DNA of 64,000 nucleotides, taken from contig JBAOKB010000143.1 in the NCBI GenBank assembly GCA_037044905.1, positions 1-64,000 of the forward strand, written 5' to 3'. The notes under the pieces are model-generated. The model searched no databases. It was not told the origin of the DNA and saw nothing but the letters and a program-made list of their open reading frames with translations. Of the stretch, positions 1 to 9,744 are shown in pieces; positions within the stretch are counted from its first letter, which is position 1, and every line of letters begins with the position of its first letter. The position numbers and the translations under genes are program-made. Source of the stretch: Hortaea werneckii. Taxonomy: Eukaryota > Ascomycota > Dothideomycetes > Mycosphaerellales > Teratosphaeriaceae.

Positions 1-10
1 ATTGCTAAGG

Positions 11-3000
11 TTAAACGTAACTTGGTTTGTTCCCTGAACAGCAAACGTAACTTCGCCCTCTTTGCCCTCTTCCTTCCTTTGCTGCCTCTTCACACTCATC
101 CCCAGCTTCGGCCAACCCTGACCCTGATTCTCCCTCGTCGTCAACGTTGTCCGTACCTAACTCTGAGCCTCTCGGTGTTCCATCCTCGCTACCTTGTTCC
201 ATCGGCTCTGACCCTGACCCGTCTGCTTCCTCTTGCTCCCTCCTTCTATGCTGCTGTGATGGAACGAACCCCCCTGTCCTCACTACAACCCTCGCCCTCC
301 TTCCCGTTCTTGTTAACCCTCTACATACATCACACACTTTCTCTCCGTTCTCGCATCCGATCCTGTCCGCCCTCCCATCCATCTCCCTGTCTAACACAAC
401 CCTCCTACACTTCTCCCCTTCCAGATATTCGTGCATCCCCCTTTCCATCACGAATCCCTTCTCCAAGATTTTCCGACCCCCTACTGTGTTGTAGCCTCTC
501 ATTAAGATCGCCTCGCTTGCCTCTCCATCTCTTCCTGCCCTTCCACTTTCCTGTGCGTAATCCCTCACCAATTCCTTCACTCCCACGTGTACCACCACCC
601 TGATGTGTGGTGCATCCACCCCCATTCCCATCGCTGTCGTCGCCGCGAACACTCTGTGCGTCCCCTTGACCAGCTGTTCCAGAATCTTCCTTTTCATTTC
701 TTCGTCTCCGACCCTCCTGTAGTACACTGGACACCTCAGCACTTCTCCAATCTTCTTGCACTGCTCTACCCTCCGGCAGTACACTATGATCTGTCCCTCC
801 TCGTGTTCTTCCAGTTTCTTTCTTACCAACTCCGCTACCCTCTCCTCTTCTTCTCGCCGGTCGTACTCGACCACCTGGTAAGCGATGTTCCTCCTCGTCG
901 TCGAGTCTCTTATCATCCGTACCGTCCTCTTCTCCAAGCCCATCGCTTCGAGCCAGCTCGACTCTTCCTTCGGTGGCAACGTTGCCGTGAGATACACCAT
1001 CTGGCATCCCTTCCTGGCGAACTCCGCTAGCTCGAGCACTTTCGGCCTCCATGTCTCTGTCGAGTCCAGAACGATGTGGCTCTCGTCGACTACTATCCTG
1101 TCTAGCTCTCCGGTAGCTAGCTTGTCGTTGATGAACCTGTTGAACGCCTTCGTTACTGCGCTCTCGGGTGTTACTAGCACGATCCTCGCGTGCCTGGCGC
1201 TCTGGTCGGGCCATCTCCCGGCGTTGAGTCCGATCTCCTTGCATCTCCTCTCTAGATCGCTCCTTAGCGATATCAACGGCACCACTACCACCGTCACCCC
1301 TCCGACTGAGCAGAATGCCGGTAGCATGAACATCAGACTCTTGCCTCCTCCGGTCCTCATGACCATTACTACCTTCGGCTCGCCCGATACGATTGCCTTT
1401 AGCCCTTCCAGTTGTGAGCCTCTAAATGAAGCGTTCGGCCCCAGCATTTCCCTCAGACTCACGTTCAAGTCTGCCCTCCTCAACTTCGCCCACCTCTCTT
1501 CTTCTACCATCTTCCTGTATTTCTCCAGATCGATCGTCGGCTTTCCATTACCTGTCGCAGTGGACGGCCACCTGATGAAGTGGTGCCATGACACGCTCAC
1601 CTTTCTGAACGATGCCTGCTCGGACTGCGTGCTGAACGGGTTCTCTGTCGTCAAGATCCCGTAGATCAACTCTTCCATCCTTTTACTGTGTCCGGATTGC
1701 ATCTGCCTATCTTCTGTTGTTACTCCTTCGTACAACCGATCGAGCTGTTTTGTCACTTCTTCCTCTGGGCAGTGTACCCTTTGGATGGCTGGGTATAGCT
1801 GCCTCCATGTCGACGGCGTTACAAAGAATCCGGCCTGGCATTTTGATAGCTCCCTCTTCATCACCCTCTTCAGCCTCTCTGTGTTCCAGAAGCCGTCTAT
1901 GCTGAGTGCCTGCAGCTTGCCCTCTTTCGCTTTTCCTCCATTCCTCGGCCTGCTTCGCGCCTCCCTCCCACTGACCATCCGATCTCCTGCCGTTCCTTCG
2001 TCATCACCTCCATCCGCCTCGCTTTCACTGCTCGGGCTTGTGCTCGATTCGCTCTCGCTTCCTGAACTGCCCTCTTCCCCGTCGCTTTCCCTTCCTCCTT
2101 CTTCGCTCCCACTCTCCTCCTCCTCCCTGACTCCGTCGACCTCGCCTTCCCATTTCTTTTCCGGCTCCGGCTCCCACAGATATTTGCTGAAGTCGAACTC
2201 GCCCCTGACTTCCCACCTGAGCATGTGCACGAACGGTTCCACTAGCCACAAATGGTACACCAACAGCTTTCCCACCTCTTGCGGCAGATACCTGTGGATT
2301 ATCTTCGCTTCGCCGCTCTTGCTGTAGCCTTTGTGGTAGCCCGTCACCAGCTCGACCATGCCATTGTCAACAAAAACACCCCTCTGCGCTCGCGCACTCT
2401 CTCCGTTCTCGGTCCTGATGCTGACAACTTCCGTCCCTCTGGCTGGAGCTCCCCCTGCCATGTGACACAACACTATCAGCTCCTCCTTGAACAGAGTCAC
2501 CTCCCGGAAGTACTGCTCCACCTTGGTCGTGTTCCACTTTAGCTCACTCCTGTCCCTCACTTCACTCATGTCGATATTTTGTAGAAAGTACTTGGTTATT
2601 CGGTCCTCTCTCATGGCCCGGCTCCACAACCACTTCCTGCTCTCCACGTCTTTCCCGTCCGGCCTCCTGACTCTGCCCAAGACTTCATCGTTTCTCTCAT
2701 CGTCCAAGAAGCTCCAACCCTCGGTGAGATCGCTTGGGTTGTCGAACAGTCTGTCCAGATGCAAGATCGGCAGTTCCTCCTCTTGCTGTAAGAACATCAA
2801 CCGCTTCGTGAGCCTCCCCAGACACCTTTCCCACAGCGAGTGTAGTGCATCTCTGAGATCTCCCATGCTGAAGCTGATCTTGTCGATGGCGACCTGTTGG
2901 CATCTGTTCATCCAAGTGACCCGTGCCCCGGCTTTCTCCGTGAACCTGATCCTCATTCCAAAAGTCTTCATGTGCAAGACCCTGTCCATCGGGCTCGCTG

Positions 3001-4459
3001 GTCCCCCGTATTCCTGAAGACACAACAGCCTGGGCACCATATCGTGCACCCCTTCTACAATGCTGACCGCTTCTTTTCTCGCCTCACTCTCACCTATCCC
3101 GGCTCCGATCAGCCGGTCGATGTCGTCTTGCCTCTGCTTGTAAGCCATGAACACCACCAGAGCCTTACAGACCGTGACGATGGCCGCCAGCTTCGGCGTG
3201 AAGTTGAACACGCTTACCCATCCTGCGTCTTCGGTGTCCAAGCCGAGAACTGCCAATGCGGACAGAAAGCCGCTTTGGAACTCGTCGTCTAGCAGCTCCT
3301 GGTCGAGCATGCTGGCCCAGAAAAGAACGATGGACCATTGTAACTCGTCTTCGCAGACCTTTCTGGCTCCCTTGTCTAGAGCGGCGGTCTCTCGTCTGGC
3401 GAGACTTTGCATTGCTCCCAGCCTCCTCGCTTGCCCATCCGTCAACGTGTAGTCTGGCTTGTTCTCCCATGTCTGACTCCTCCAAAGATATCTTAGCATT
3501 GATACCCAGACCCTGGAGTATTTCTTCTTCGTACTGGCCTCGTGTTTGCTGTAGAATGGAGTCTCGTTGTTCGCGGCCCCGGTTTCCTTCCTGTTCACGT
3601 AGTGAAGAGCGGACCTTGGGATCGTCCGCGGACTGCTAACGTCCATGGCCTTCTTGATCACCCTGCCGGTCGCTCTGCAAGCTCTCTCGATCGCCTCCTC
3701 TTCTTCATCCACGCTCTCTATCCCCCGCTCGTCCGCCTCAAGCTTTGGCGCCGCACTTAGACTAGCCCGTAGCTCTTCTTTCTCAAACCCAGCCAGATGG
3801 TGAGCCCAGCTGGTGTGTTCCAGCCATGGATCCATTTTAGACCTAACATTGCTGACGTTCACCTTCCTGTGATGGTGCGCCTCCCGCAGCTTCCTCTTGA
3901 GTCCATCGGCTACCTCATCTGTCAACTTCTGCGCCCTGTCCTCGGGCTCGCAGCCATGACCGCCTCCTAGCATCCGTGGCGCTGGCGGTAGCACTTTAAA
4001 GAGCTTAGTCCACTGCGCATACTTGAAGAATCTCTGACAGCAGTGACCTTCCGTGAACGGCTGGTTTGCGGCGGGTCGACTCCTCAAACTCCCTCGACCT
4101 CCTCTGCTTTTGGCGCTGTTCCAGCCGTGTTCCTTTCTACAGTGCGCCTCGATCCCCTTTTTACTCTCCCTTAGCAACCCGCACGCTTTGCACTGTGAGC
4201 ATTGCTCGATGACCGGGCCGAGCTCCTGGATCGCTTCCTGTTCGGCGGCGGGGTACACGACGTCTTCTGACCTATAAGCGACGTGGTCGAGTTTTTCCAC
4301 TTGTTCGATTATTCCTTTCCTAGTGCTCACTGTTAGCGTCTGGTGACTTTGGCTAAGATGCGCCTTGATTTGGTCTGGAACCACTGCAAACTTGCAATCT
4401 CTACAAACGATGATTTGAAAATTCTGGAAGTGTACGAACAGACTCTCAAAAGCGTCCAT
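11..4459 (-). CDS. OrsD-type zinc finger / RecQ-like telomere-linked helicase with a tyrosine-recombinase-like middle
   Basis: Intact 1,482-aa single-exon ORF, ATG at 4459, stop TAA at 11-13. Seen: two CxxC...H...H fingers (about residues 19-40 and 87-111), as in OrsD/DUF3505 proteins; a helical middle; an acidic insert (about 770-820); then a full RecQ helicase with motif I TGGGKS (1036-1041), DESH (1125-1128), TAT (1158-1160), motif VI QESGRAGRDG (1303-1312) and a RecQ-type zinc site (C1351, C1369, C1376, C1379). The C-terminal tail is charged and low-complexity. Between fingers and helicase, R674 (ARGTE), R886 (TWRQ), H924 (GHS) and Y933 are ordered and spaced like a tyrosine-recombinase active site. 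Known: RecQ-like helicases with these fingers are typical of fungal subtelomeres (TLH genes). Inferred: a subtelomeric or mobile-element gene. It shows no RIP damage although a RIP block lies behind its start. Family call firm; recombinase part is inference. Confidence 0.88.
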   Translation of the reverse strand: MDAFESLFVHFQNFQIIVCRDCKFAVVPDQIKAHLSQSHQTLTVSTRKGIIEQVEKLDHVAYRSEDVVYPAAEQEAIQELGPVIEQCSQCKACGLLRESKKGIEAHCRKEHGWNSAKSRGGRGSLRSRPAANQPFTEGHCCQRFFKYAQWTKLFKVLPPAPRMLGGGHGCEPEDRAQKLTDEVADGLKRKLREAHHHRKVNVSNVRSKMDPWLEHTSWAHHLAGFEKEELRASLSAAPKLEADERGIESVDEEEEAIERACRATGRVIKKAMDVSSPRTIPRSALHYVNRKETGAANNETPFYSKHEASTKKKYSRVWVSMLRYLWRSQTWENKPDYTLTDGQARRLGAMQSLARRETAALDKGARKVCEDELQWSIVLFWASMLDQELLDDEFQSGFLSALAVLGLDTEDAGWVSVFNFTPKLAAIVTVCKALVVFMAYKQRQDDIDRLIGAGIGESEARKEAVSIVEGVHDMVPRLLCLQEYGGPASPMDRVLHMKTFGMRIRFTEKAGARVTWMNRCQQVAIDKISFSMGDLRDALHSLWERCLGRLTKRLMFLQQEEELPILHLDRLFDNPSDLTEGWSFLDDERNDEVLGRVRRPDGKDVESRKWLWSRAMREDRITKYFLQNIDMSEVRDRSELKWNTTKVEQYFREVTLFKEELIVLCHMAGGAPARGTEVVSIRTENGESARAQRGVFVDNGMVELVTGYHKGYSKSGEAKIIHRYLPQEVGKLLVYHLWLVEPFVHMLRWEVRGEFDFSKYLWEPEPEKKWEGEVDGVREEEESGSEEGGRESDGEEGSSGSESESSTSPSSESEADGGDDEGTAGDRMVSGREARSRPRNGGKAKEGKLQALSIDGFWNTERLKRVMKRELSKCQAGFFVTPSTWRQLYPAIQRVHCPEEEVTKQLDRLYEGVTTEDRQMQSGHSKRMEELIYGILTTENPFSTQSEQASFRKVSVSWHHFIRWPSTATGNGKPTIDLEKYRKMVEEERWAKLRRADLNVSLREMLGPNASFRGSQLEGLKAIVSGEPKVVMVMRTGGGKSLMFMLPAFCSVGGVTVVVVPLISLRSDLERRCKEIGLNAGRWPDQSARHARIVLVTPESAVTKAFNRFINDKLATGELDRIVVDESHIVLDSTETWRPKVLELAEFARKGCQMVYLTATLPPKEESSWLEAMGLEKRTVRMIRDSTTRRNIAYQVVEYDRREEEERVAELVRKKLEEHEEGQIIVYCRRVEQCKKIGEVLRCPVYYRRVGDEEMKRKILEQLVKGTHRVFAATTAMGMGVDAPHIRVVVHVGVKELVRDYAQESGRAGRDGEASEAILMRGYNTVGGRKILEKGFVMERGMHEYLEGEKCRRVVLDREMDGRADRIGCENGEKVCDVCRGLTRTGRRARVVVRTGGFVPSQQHRRREQEEADGSGSEPMEQGSEDGTPRGSELGTDNVDDEGESGSGLAEAGDECEEAAKEGRGQRGRSYVCCSGNKPSYV

Positions 4460-4750
4460 GGTGTATTAGCTGTCGAGCAACGTGTCTGTCCTGATGTTTC
4501 GGTCGGCGGCCTCGCCTGGGCTTAGCTGCACCGACCCCTGTCACAGAATTTTCGCGATCCCTGTCGCGATGGCGCGGTTACACATGATGGGGTTGAACGT
4601 TAGCTACATGCTACAAGAGTCGGTGGTCTTGCTGGGTGCTTTTCTGCACCTTTGTTGGTGTATTTCTATCTACCCTACCTCTTCGCGAGCGTCCAGCCTG
4701 CGCTTCCGGCGGTCCCTTAATTCCAGCCGAACCGCCGTTACGCCCGCCGA

Positions 4751-4762
4751 CCCTAACCCTAA
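4751..4762. repeat. Interstitial telomere-like motif, two CCCTAA units
   Basis: CCCTAACCCTAA is two perfect copies of the usual filamentous-fungal telomere unit (TTAGGG on the other strand). Related degenerate stretches occur at about 5028-5048 and 6770-6780. Two units can arise by chance, but the position behind a telomere-linked helicase makes a subtelomeric origin plausible. Confidence 0.45.
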
Positions 4763-4916
4763 GCCTTTGCGAGCGGAACTTCACACAGAATGTCGGGATT
4801 TTCGAACCGCGATAACAATTCACCACGCGGGTCTCCCGCTCCGATGTTGAAAACTCACGAGTAAAGTGCCTACGGATTGGAAACTCACCGAGTTTGAAAC
4901 GATTCCGACCGGTACT

Positions 4917-5011
4917 TTTCATTCCTTCTGCCCCCGGTTTTTCATGGAATCTGCCCCCTCCGGCGAATTCGGTGGCCCGTGCCCCCCACGCATTATCATG
5001 GAATCCGCCCC
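4917..5011. repeat. Short imperfect direct repeats (TCATGGAATCTGCCCC family)
   Basis: Three copies of a roughly 18-bp unit are seen, at 4917-4935, 4939-4957 and 4994-5011. They differ by one to four bases. They sit just before the composition changes to the RIP block, where subterminal repeats of an element might lie. Confidence 0.5.
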
Positions 5012-5030
5012 GGATTCTTTGAAGGATTGA

Positions 5031-7445
5031 GGGTAGGATTAAGGGTAGGGTAGATAATTATACTTATCTAATATTATTAGATAGAATACTTAGCTAATTA
5101 AGGAAATAAGGTATATAGATAGTACTTTAGCTACGCCTTAAGTAATATAGGACTCGTTATTTTAATACTAGTATAAGATATAGAGATATAGTTAGATATA
5201 TTAGTATAGAAGTAGGTAGAAACTATTTCGCTAGGGCAATAAAGAATATATATATTTCTAAGGATAGGTAAAGCTTAGTTAGTAAGAAAGAGTAGTAAAG
5301 AAAAGCTAGGTAGCGTTATAAGATAGAGGACTAAAAGGGAAGTTTATAAATATAGGCTTCTTATTAAATACTAAGTAATAGGCGAGGGTATAGAAGGTAT
5401 TAGAAAGAGTATAATTAGTACTAGTAGAGACTTAAGATACTAAAGGGGAGAGCGATATAGATAGTATAATAGTAGGTTTATAAATACTATTAGGTTTGCC
5501 TTATATTTATCTTAGATAATATTAAACTCTATTTATACCTTAGTAGTTCCTACTTAAAAGTACCCTTATATAGCGTTATATAGCTATATATACTTAGCTA
5601 ACTTATATATAATTACGCGTATAGTATATCTAAGTAATACCTAACTCTACTTATATATCCCTAGGTAGAATATATAAACACCTATATAGAGATATCTAGA
5701 AGGAAACGAGCGCTACTACTAATAAGTAGAGTAGTTAATATAGGCGACTATACGTAATACTAGTCTTTATAAGAGCAAATAGCGAATATAATCCTACCTA
5801 CTAAGTTATAAACTACTTATAGGTAGGAAGGTCTCTATATAAATAAAGCTATAAGAGTATATCTAGGCCTTAGTATAAGGTAGTTACTAAGTTAACCTAG
5901 GTAGGAAGCGAAGCTTACTAACCTAGGTAACAAGCGAAGCTTACTAACTAGATAGAAAAAGGGTTTTCTATCTAACCTAGGTAATAAGTAAAGCTTACTA
6001 ACTAGATAGAAAAATAGTTTTCTATCTAACCTAGGTAACAAGTAAAGCTTACTAACTAGATAGAAAAAGGGTTTTTAATCTAACCTAGGTAATAAACGAA
6101 GCTTACTAGCTTAATAGAAAGAGGGTTTTTTAATCTAACCTAGGTAGTAAGAGAAGCTTACTAATAAAAAGGAAAAGGTTTTTGTTCTAACCTACTTAGC
6201 TAGTAGACTAGATACTAGAGAGAACGTAGATAGTTATATATAAAACTATATAATAGAGAGCCTAGTAATCTATATAGTCGAATAGATAGGGTATAGCTAT
6301 AGTAGATAGTAAGTAGGCAAGCTACAACTAACTACTACTTAAGCTAAATACTCTAAGTATACGACTATCTATAATAGTCTAAACCCTATAATCCCTTAGG
6401 GTAGCTAGAGACATCGATAATATTTAATAGAACTACGGATCCTATATAAGTAGTAGTAGGTTATTCCTTATACTCTTAAAAAGGCTATCTCTAGATAGAC
6501 CTTATAGGTAGATTCCTAAATAGTATAGCTTCTAAGTCTATTCTAGTAGCGAGGAGTTAGCTATACCTTATAGCCTCCTAGAAATGTCTACTACCTACTT
6601 GCGAGTAGAAAGGTCTAGGTTAGGCTCTAGCGCCCTATAGTATTATATAAGTTAGCCTTACGTGTCCTCTTCGATATAGTAGTCGATGTTAGACTTTCTC
6701 CTAGGTCGTAAATTCTAATACTACGATAGAATAAGTCCTCTAATAGAAGATATTATAAACAAGACCCTCTAACCCTAACCTTATATTAGTAACTTATTGT
6801 TATAGGTAGGCAAAGTAGATTTGCTATTCGACTATATTCTAGTATACTCTAAGTAGAAATGTACTTAATTAGGTGTATATAATCTTAGTACTGCTATAGT
6901 ATAGCTAGAAAAGAATAAACTACTTAATAGACTAAGATACCTTTGTTCTTCTATAGTATTTAGAGTAAGTAGGTCTATGTCCGAGTACTTAGTAGATATA
7001 TTACTATTAAAAATACTAAGACTTAGGTCTAAGATTCTTTCGATATAATAATATACTTCCTCTAGTATTAGCTACTTATATAGTTCTACTCTCGACGTAA
7101 CTAATTAGTCTCGAGATAGATAAAGAGGAATCGGAGATCTAGTAGTAATACTATAACAATTTATACCTAGCTGTTGCCTAAGGGCCTTCTCTAACTACTA
7201 GATTCTATACTCTATATCCTTTAGAAATCTACGATTCGTTATTAATCTATCTCTTAACAACTTTATAATAGCTTATATACTAGAATAGGGAGGTTTACTA
7301 TATTAGATACTCTTTATGTCTTCGTATATATAGCTCGTATACTACGTTAATCTCTATATACGTACGATAGCTAGAGTAGCTAGAGTACTAAATTAGTAAT
7401 TAGTATTAATATTAACTAGGTAGGAGACCTAAAATACTACCTTAA
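5031..7445. other. AT-rich RIP-mutated block (transposon debris)
   Basis: About 2.4 kb of strongly AT-rich DNA without a usable ORF on either strand. CA and TG dinucleotides are almost absent, TA is in great excess, and CG is still present. This is the pattern left by RIP, which turns CpA into TpA in repeated DNA. The block is therefore probably one or more dead repeated elements; their family cannot be read because every frame is full of stops. Both edges are sharp. A 54-bp tandem array lies inside at 5894-6190. Confidence 0.85.
5894..6190. repeat. Tandem repeat, period about 54 bp, five copies plus a partial
   Basis: Copies begin with AACCTAGG at 5920, 5974, 6028, 6082 and 6137, with a further boundary near 6189 and a 26-bp partial copy at 5894. 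Each unit carries the palindromes CCTAGG and AAGCTT and, in most copies, an arm pair of the AGATAGAAAA...TTTTCTATCT type that could form a hairpin. Copies differ by scattered transitions, consistent with RIP after amplification. Confidence 0.85.
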
Positions 7446-7891
7446 TCTTCTTCCTATGGCATCTTGCACAAGCCCGGGCCACAACGTCGGCCATCTTAAC
7501 TGTGGCACTATACCGTTAGCTTGTCTAATGCTAAAGACGAGGAAATGGCGGAATCTCCGAAGCCACCGGTTAATGGCGAGAAATCGCCGAGGCCGGGAAT
7601 TTGGCGACTTGCGGAGACGTTTCACCGGGCACGGCGATTTAACGCTGCTGTCTTCGAGTGCACTTCGATCCCATACTGTAACCTTATCTTCACCGAAGAC
7701 GAGGATGTCTCTCGCGATAGCAAATTCTCACATATACCATCGTCCGAATCTCTACTTTCTACGATCGGAGGTCGGAGGGCACACCACGGTAGAAATACGT
7801 GTGCGCTTTTGCACAAGTGAGGCTCTCGGGAATCTCATTTGCTTGCACTCGATGGTCTTCTTGCTCCTGCTCCTAGAACAACATAGTGATT
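7446..7891. other. Upstream region of the amidase gene
   Basis: Composition returns to normal here. Open frames exist on both strands, but the translations are low in structure and overlap one another, so none is called. It likely holds the amidase promoter. Confidence 0.5.
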
Positions 7892-9744
7892 ATGAGAACC
7901 ATGCCGTGGGAACACATAGTGCGATCAAAACGACAGGCGAGACGACATGCTCTCGATGACGCTTTCCAGCTTGACGTCGTCCAAACAGCCCCAGCTCTCG
8001 ACATTGGGGACTATGACACTGCCACGCTACTCGCAAGAATAGCAAGAGGCGAGCTCACAGCCAAGCACGTAACGGCTGTAGCTGTCCGCAAGTAAGGGAG
8101 CTGACACCTCATTGAGTCCATTGCTGACATTATCCGCAGTACTATAGTTGCTCAAAGAGACGTACGTCTGAATTAATACCACAGCCCACATGTCTAGTCT
8201 GTTGCGAAGCACTAATGACATATGAACAGACCAATTGTATGAGCGAAGCACTCTTTGACAGAGCATTCAAGCGAGCTCAAGAGCTAGATGATCATCTGGC
8301 AACGACAGGCAGAATTGTTGGGCCTCTACACGGCCTGCCTATGTCTGTGAAAGATCAATTCGACGTGAAAGGAGTTGATACGACACTCGGCTATGTCGGA
8401 CGATCGTTCAAACCCGCGGAACACAACGCTACCATAGTGGCGACTGTTGAAAGTCTCGGTGCCGTCATCATTACTAAGACGGCAATTCCTCAGAGCATTC
8501 TTGTAAGCCCAGTGAAACATCATAGCCCTACCGTAACCAATAGCTGACATACCAACAAGTGGAACGAGACTGAAAGCCCTCTTTGGGGCGTTACAACGCA
8601 TCCTGGCAGACCACATCTTACCCCAGGAGGGTCTTCAGGAGGCGAGGCAGCGCTTTTGGCATTATCAGGATCCTTAGTAGGCTGGGGTACTGATATCGGC
8701 GGCTCTATACGCCTGCCAGCGGCCCTATGCGGTCTGTTCGGGCTGAAGCCGTCGAGCACACGTTTCCCGTATTCTGGCGTACCCGTTTCCCACGAAGGAC
8801 AGTCTCACGTGCCTTCGTCCGTTGGCCCTTTGGCAAGAGACCTCTCAACGCTCACTACCGTGACAAAGGAATGCCTTCTCGCCGAGCCCTGGAACCTAGA
8901 CCCTAATGTAACGCCTTTGCCTTGGCGCGAAGACGTCTACCGATTCATCCAGCAACGACCGCTCAAAATTGGCATCATATTCGACGATGGCGTCGTCAAA
9001 CCACACCCTGAAATCGAAACTGCAGTTCGCTTAGCGGCGGACTGGCTTCAAACCGCGGGCCACGAGCTTGTCATATGGGACGCATCAGATCACATCGACT
9101 GCATCGCAATCATGGACCAGATGTACAGAGCCGATGGCGGAGAGGGCATAAGACGTGATGTCGAAGCAGCAGGCGACCCAATGATCCCACACGTAGCAGC
9201 TCTCGTGGGATCATCAAAGCCAATATCTGTATACGATTACTGGCAACTGAATCGCCAAAAGATACGAGCCCAGGAATCATACAACAAGAAATGGAACGAG
9301 AGTGCCACTCTCCCGCCCTGGTCAGCAGGAGATGGATCCCAGAAGCAACAAAGCCAATCGTCTCGTCTTGTAGATGTGCTCATCAGCCCTGTGGCACCTC
9401 ATACCGCGGTGCCTCACAGAACAGCCCGATGGACGGGCTACACGAAGGTCTGGAACTTTCTCGACTACGCCGCTCTGTCTATCCCTTTCGGTACCCTGGA
9501 GCAAGAATCAAGCTTCGGAGGTCGCTTGCCGAAAATATATGCAGGGGATGCTCGAAAAAGCTATCTGCGGGACTACGTAGCGCGAAATGATATGGACAAG
9601 TGGAATCGTGGACTCTATGATCCAGAGCTAATGAATGGGCTACCAATTGGACTCCAAATCATTGGGCGGAGATTTGAGGAAGAAAAAGTCCTTGGTGTGG
9701 CGAAGGTGCTTGAGAATGTTATTGCAACCCATCGCAAAGCATAG
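7892..9744 (+). CDS. Amidase (amidase-signature family, fungal acetamidase-like)
   Basis: Four exons read 7892-8091, 8140-8161, 8230-8502 and 8560-9744, giving 559 aa with all phases matching. The 22-bp second exon restores the conserved stretch before TNCMSEALF. The Ser-cisSer-Lys triad of the family is present: K115 (SVKDQF), cis-Ser S190 in the GGSSGG loop and nucleophile S214 in GTDIGGSIR, with the usual 75- and 24-residue spacings. The enzyme should hydrolyse a carboxamide to acid and ammonia; the substrate cannot be told. No signal peptide is seen, so it is probably cytosolic. The start at 7892 (MRTMPWEHIV) gives the usual fungal N-terminus; the GTG two codons upstream is not used. It lies between the RIP block and a cupin gene. 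Confidence 0.88.

Larger units (their letters stand above)
4460..5030. other. 5' flank of the helicase gene
   Basis: This 570-bp stretch has normal base composition and no convincing gene. It holds the telomere-like motif at 4751-4762 and two families of short direct repeats: GGAAACTCACCGAG-like copies near 4850 and 4880, and TCATGGAATCTGCCCC-like copies at 4917-5011. It ends abruptly where the AT-rich block begins. It may be the promoter and terminal part of the unit carrying the helicase. Confidence 0.5.

Noticed and set aside
405..1244. Overlapping ORF on the same strand inside the helicase gene
   Set aside because: It is a frame shadow of the RecQ domain; its translation is R/G/E-rich and has no motif.
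4783..4820. Sequence resembling the bacterial lac operator (CACACAGAATG... GATAACAATTCA)
   Set aside because: Only short scattered matches, in a region with fungal features on both sides; no vector sequence around it, so chance is the best explanation.
5894..6190. Tandem array considered as a CRISPR array
   Set aside because: The units are contiguous 54-bp repeats without unique spacers, and the genome is eukaryotic.
7456..7959. 167-codon ORF upstream of the amidase
   Set aside because: Irregular composition, opposite strand equally open, and its end overlaps the amidase first exon.
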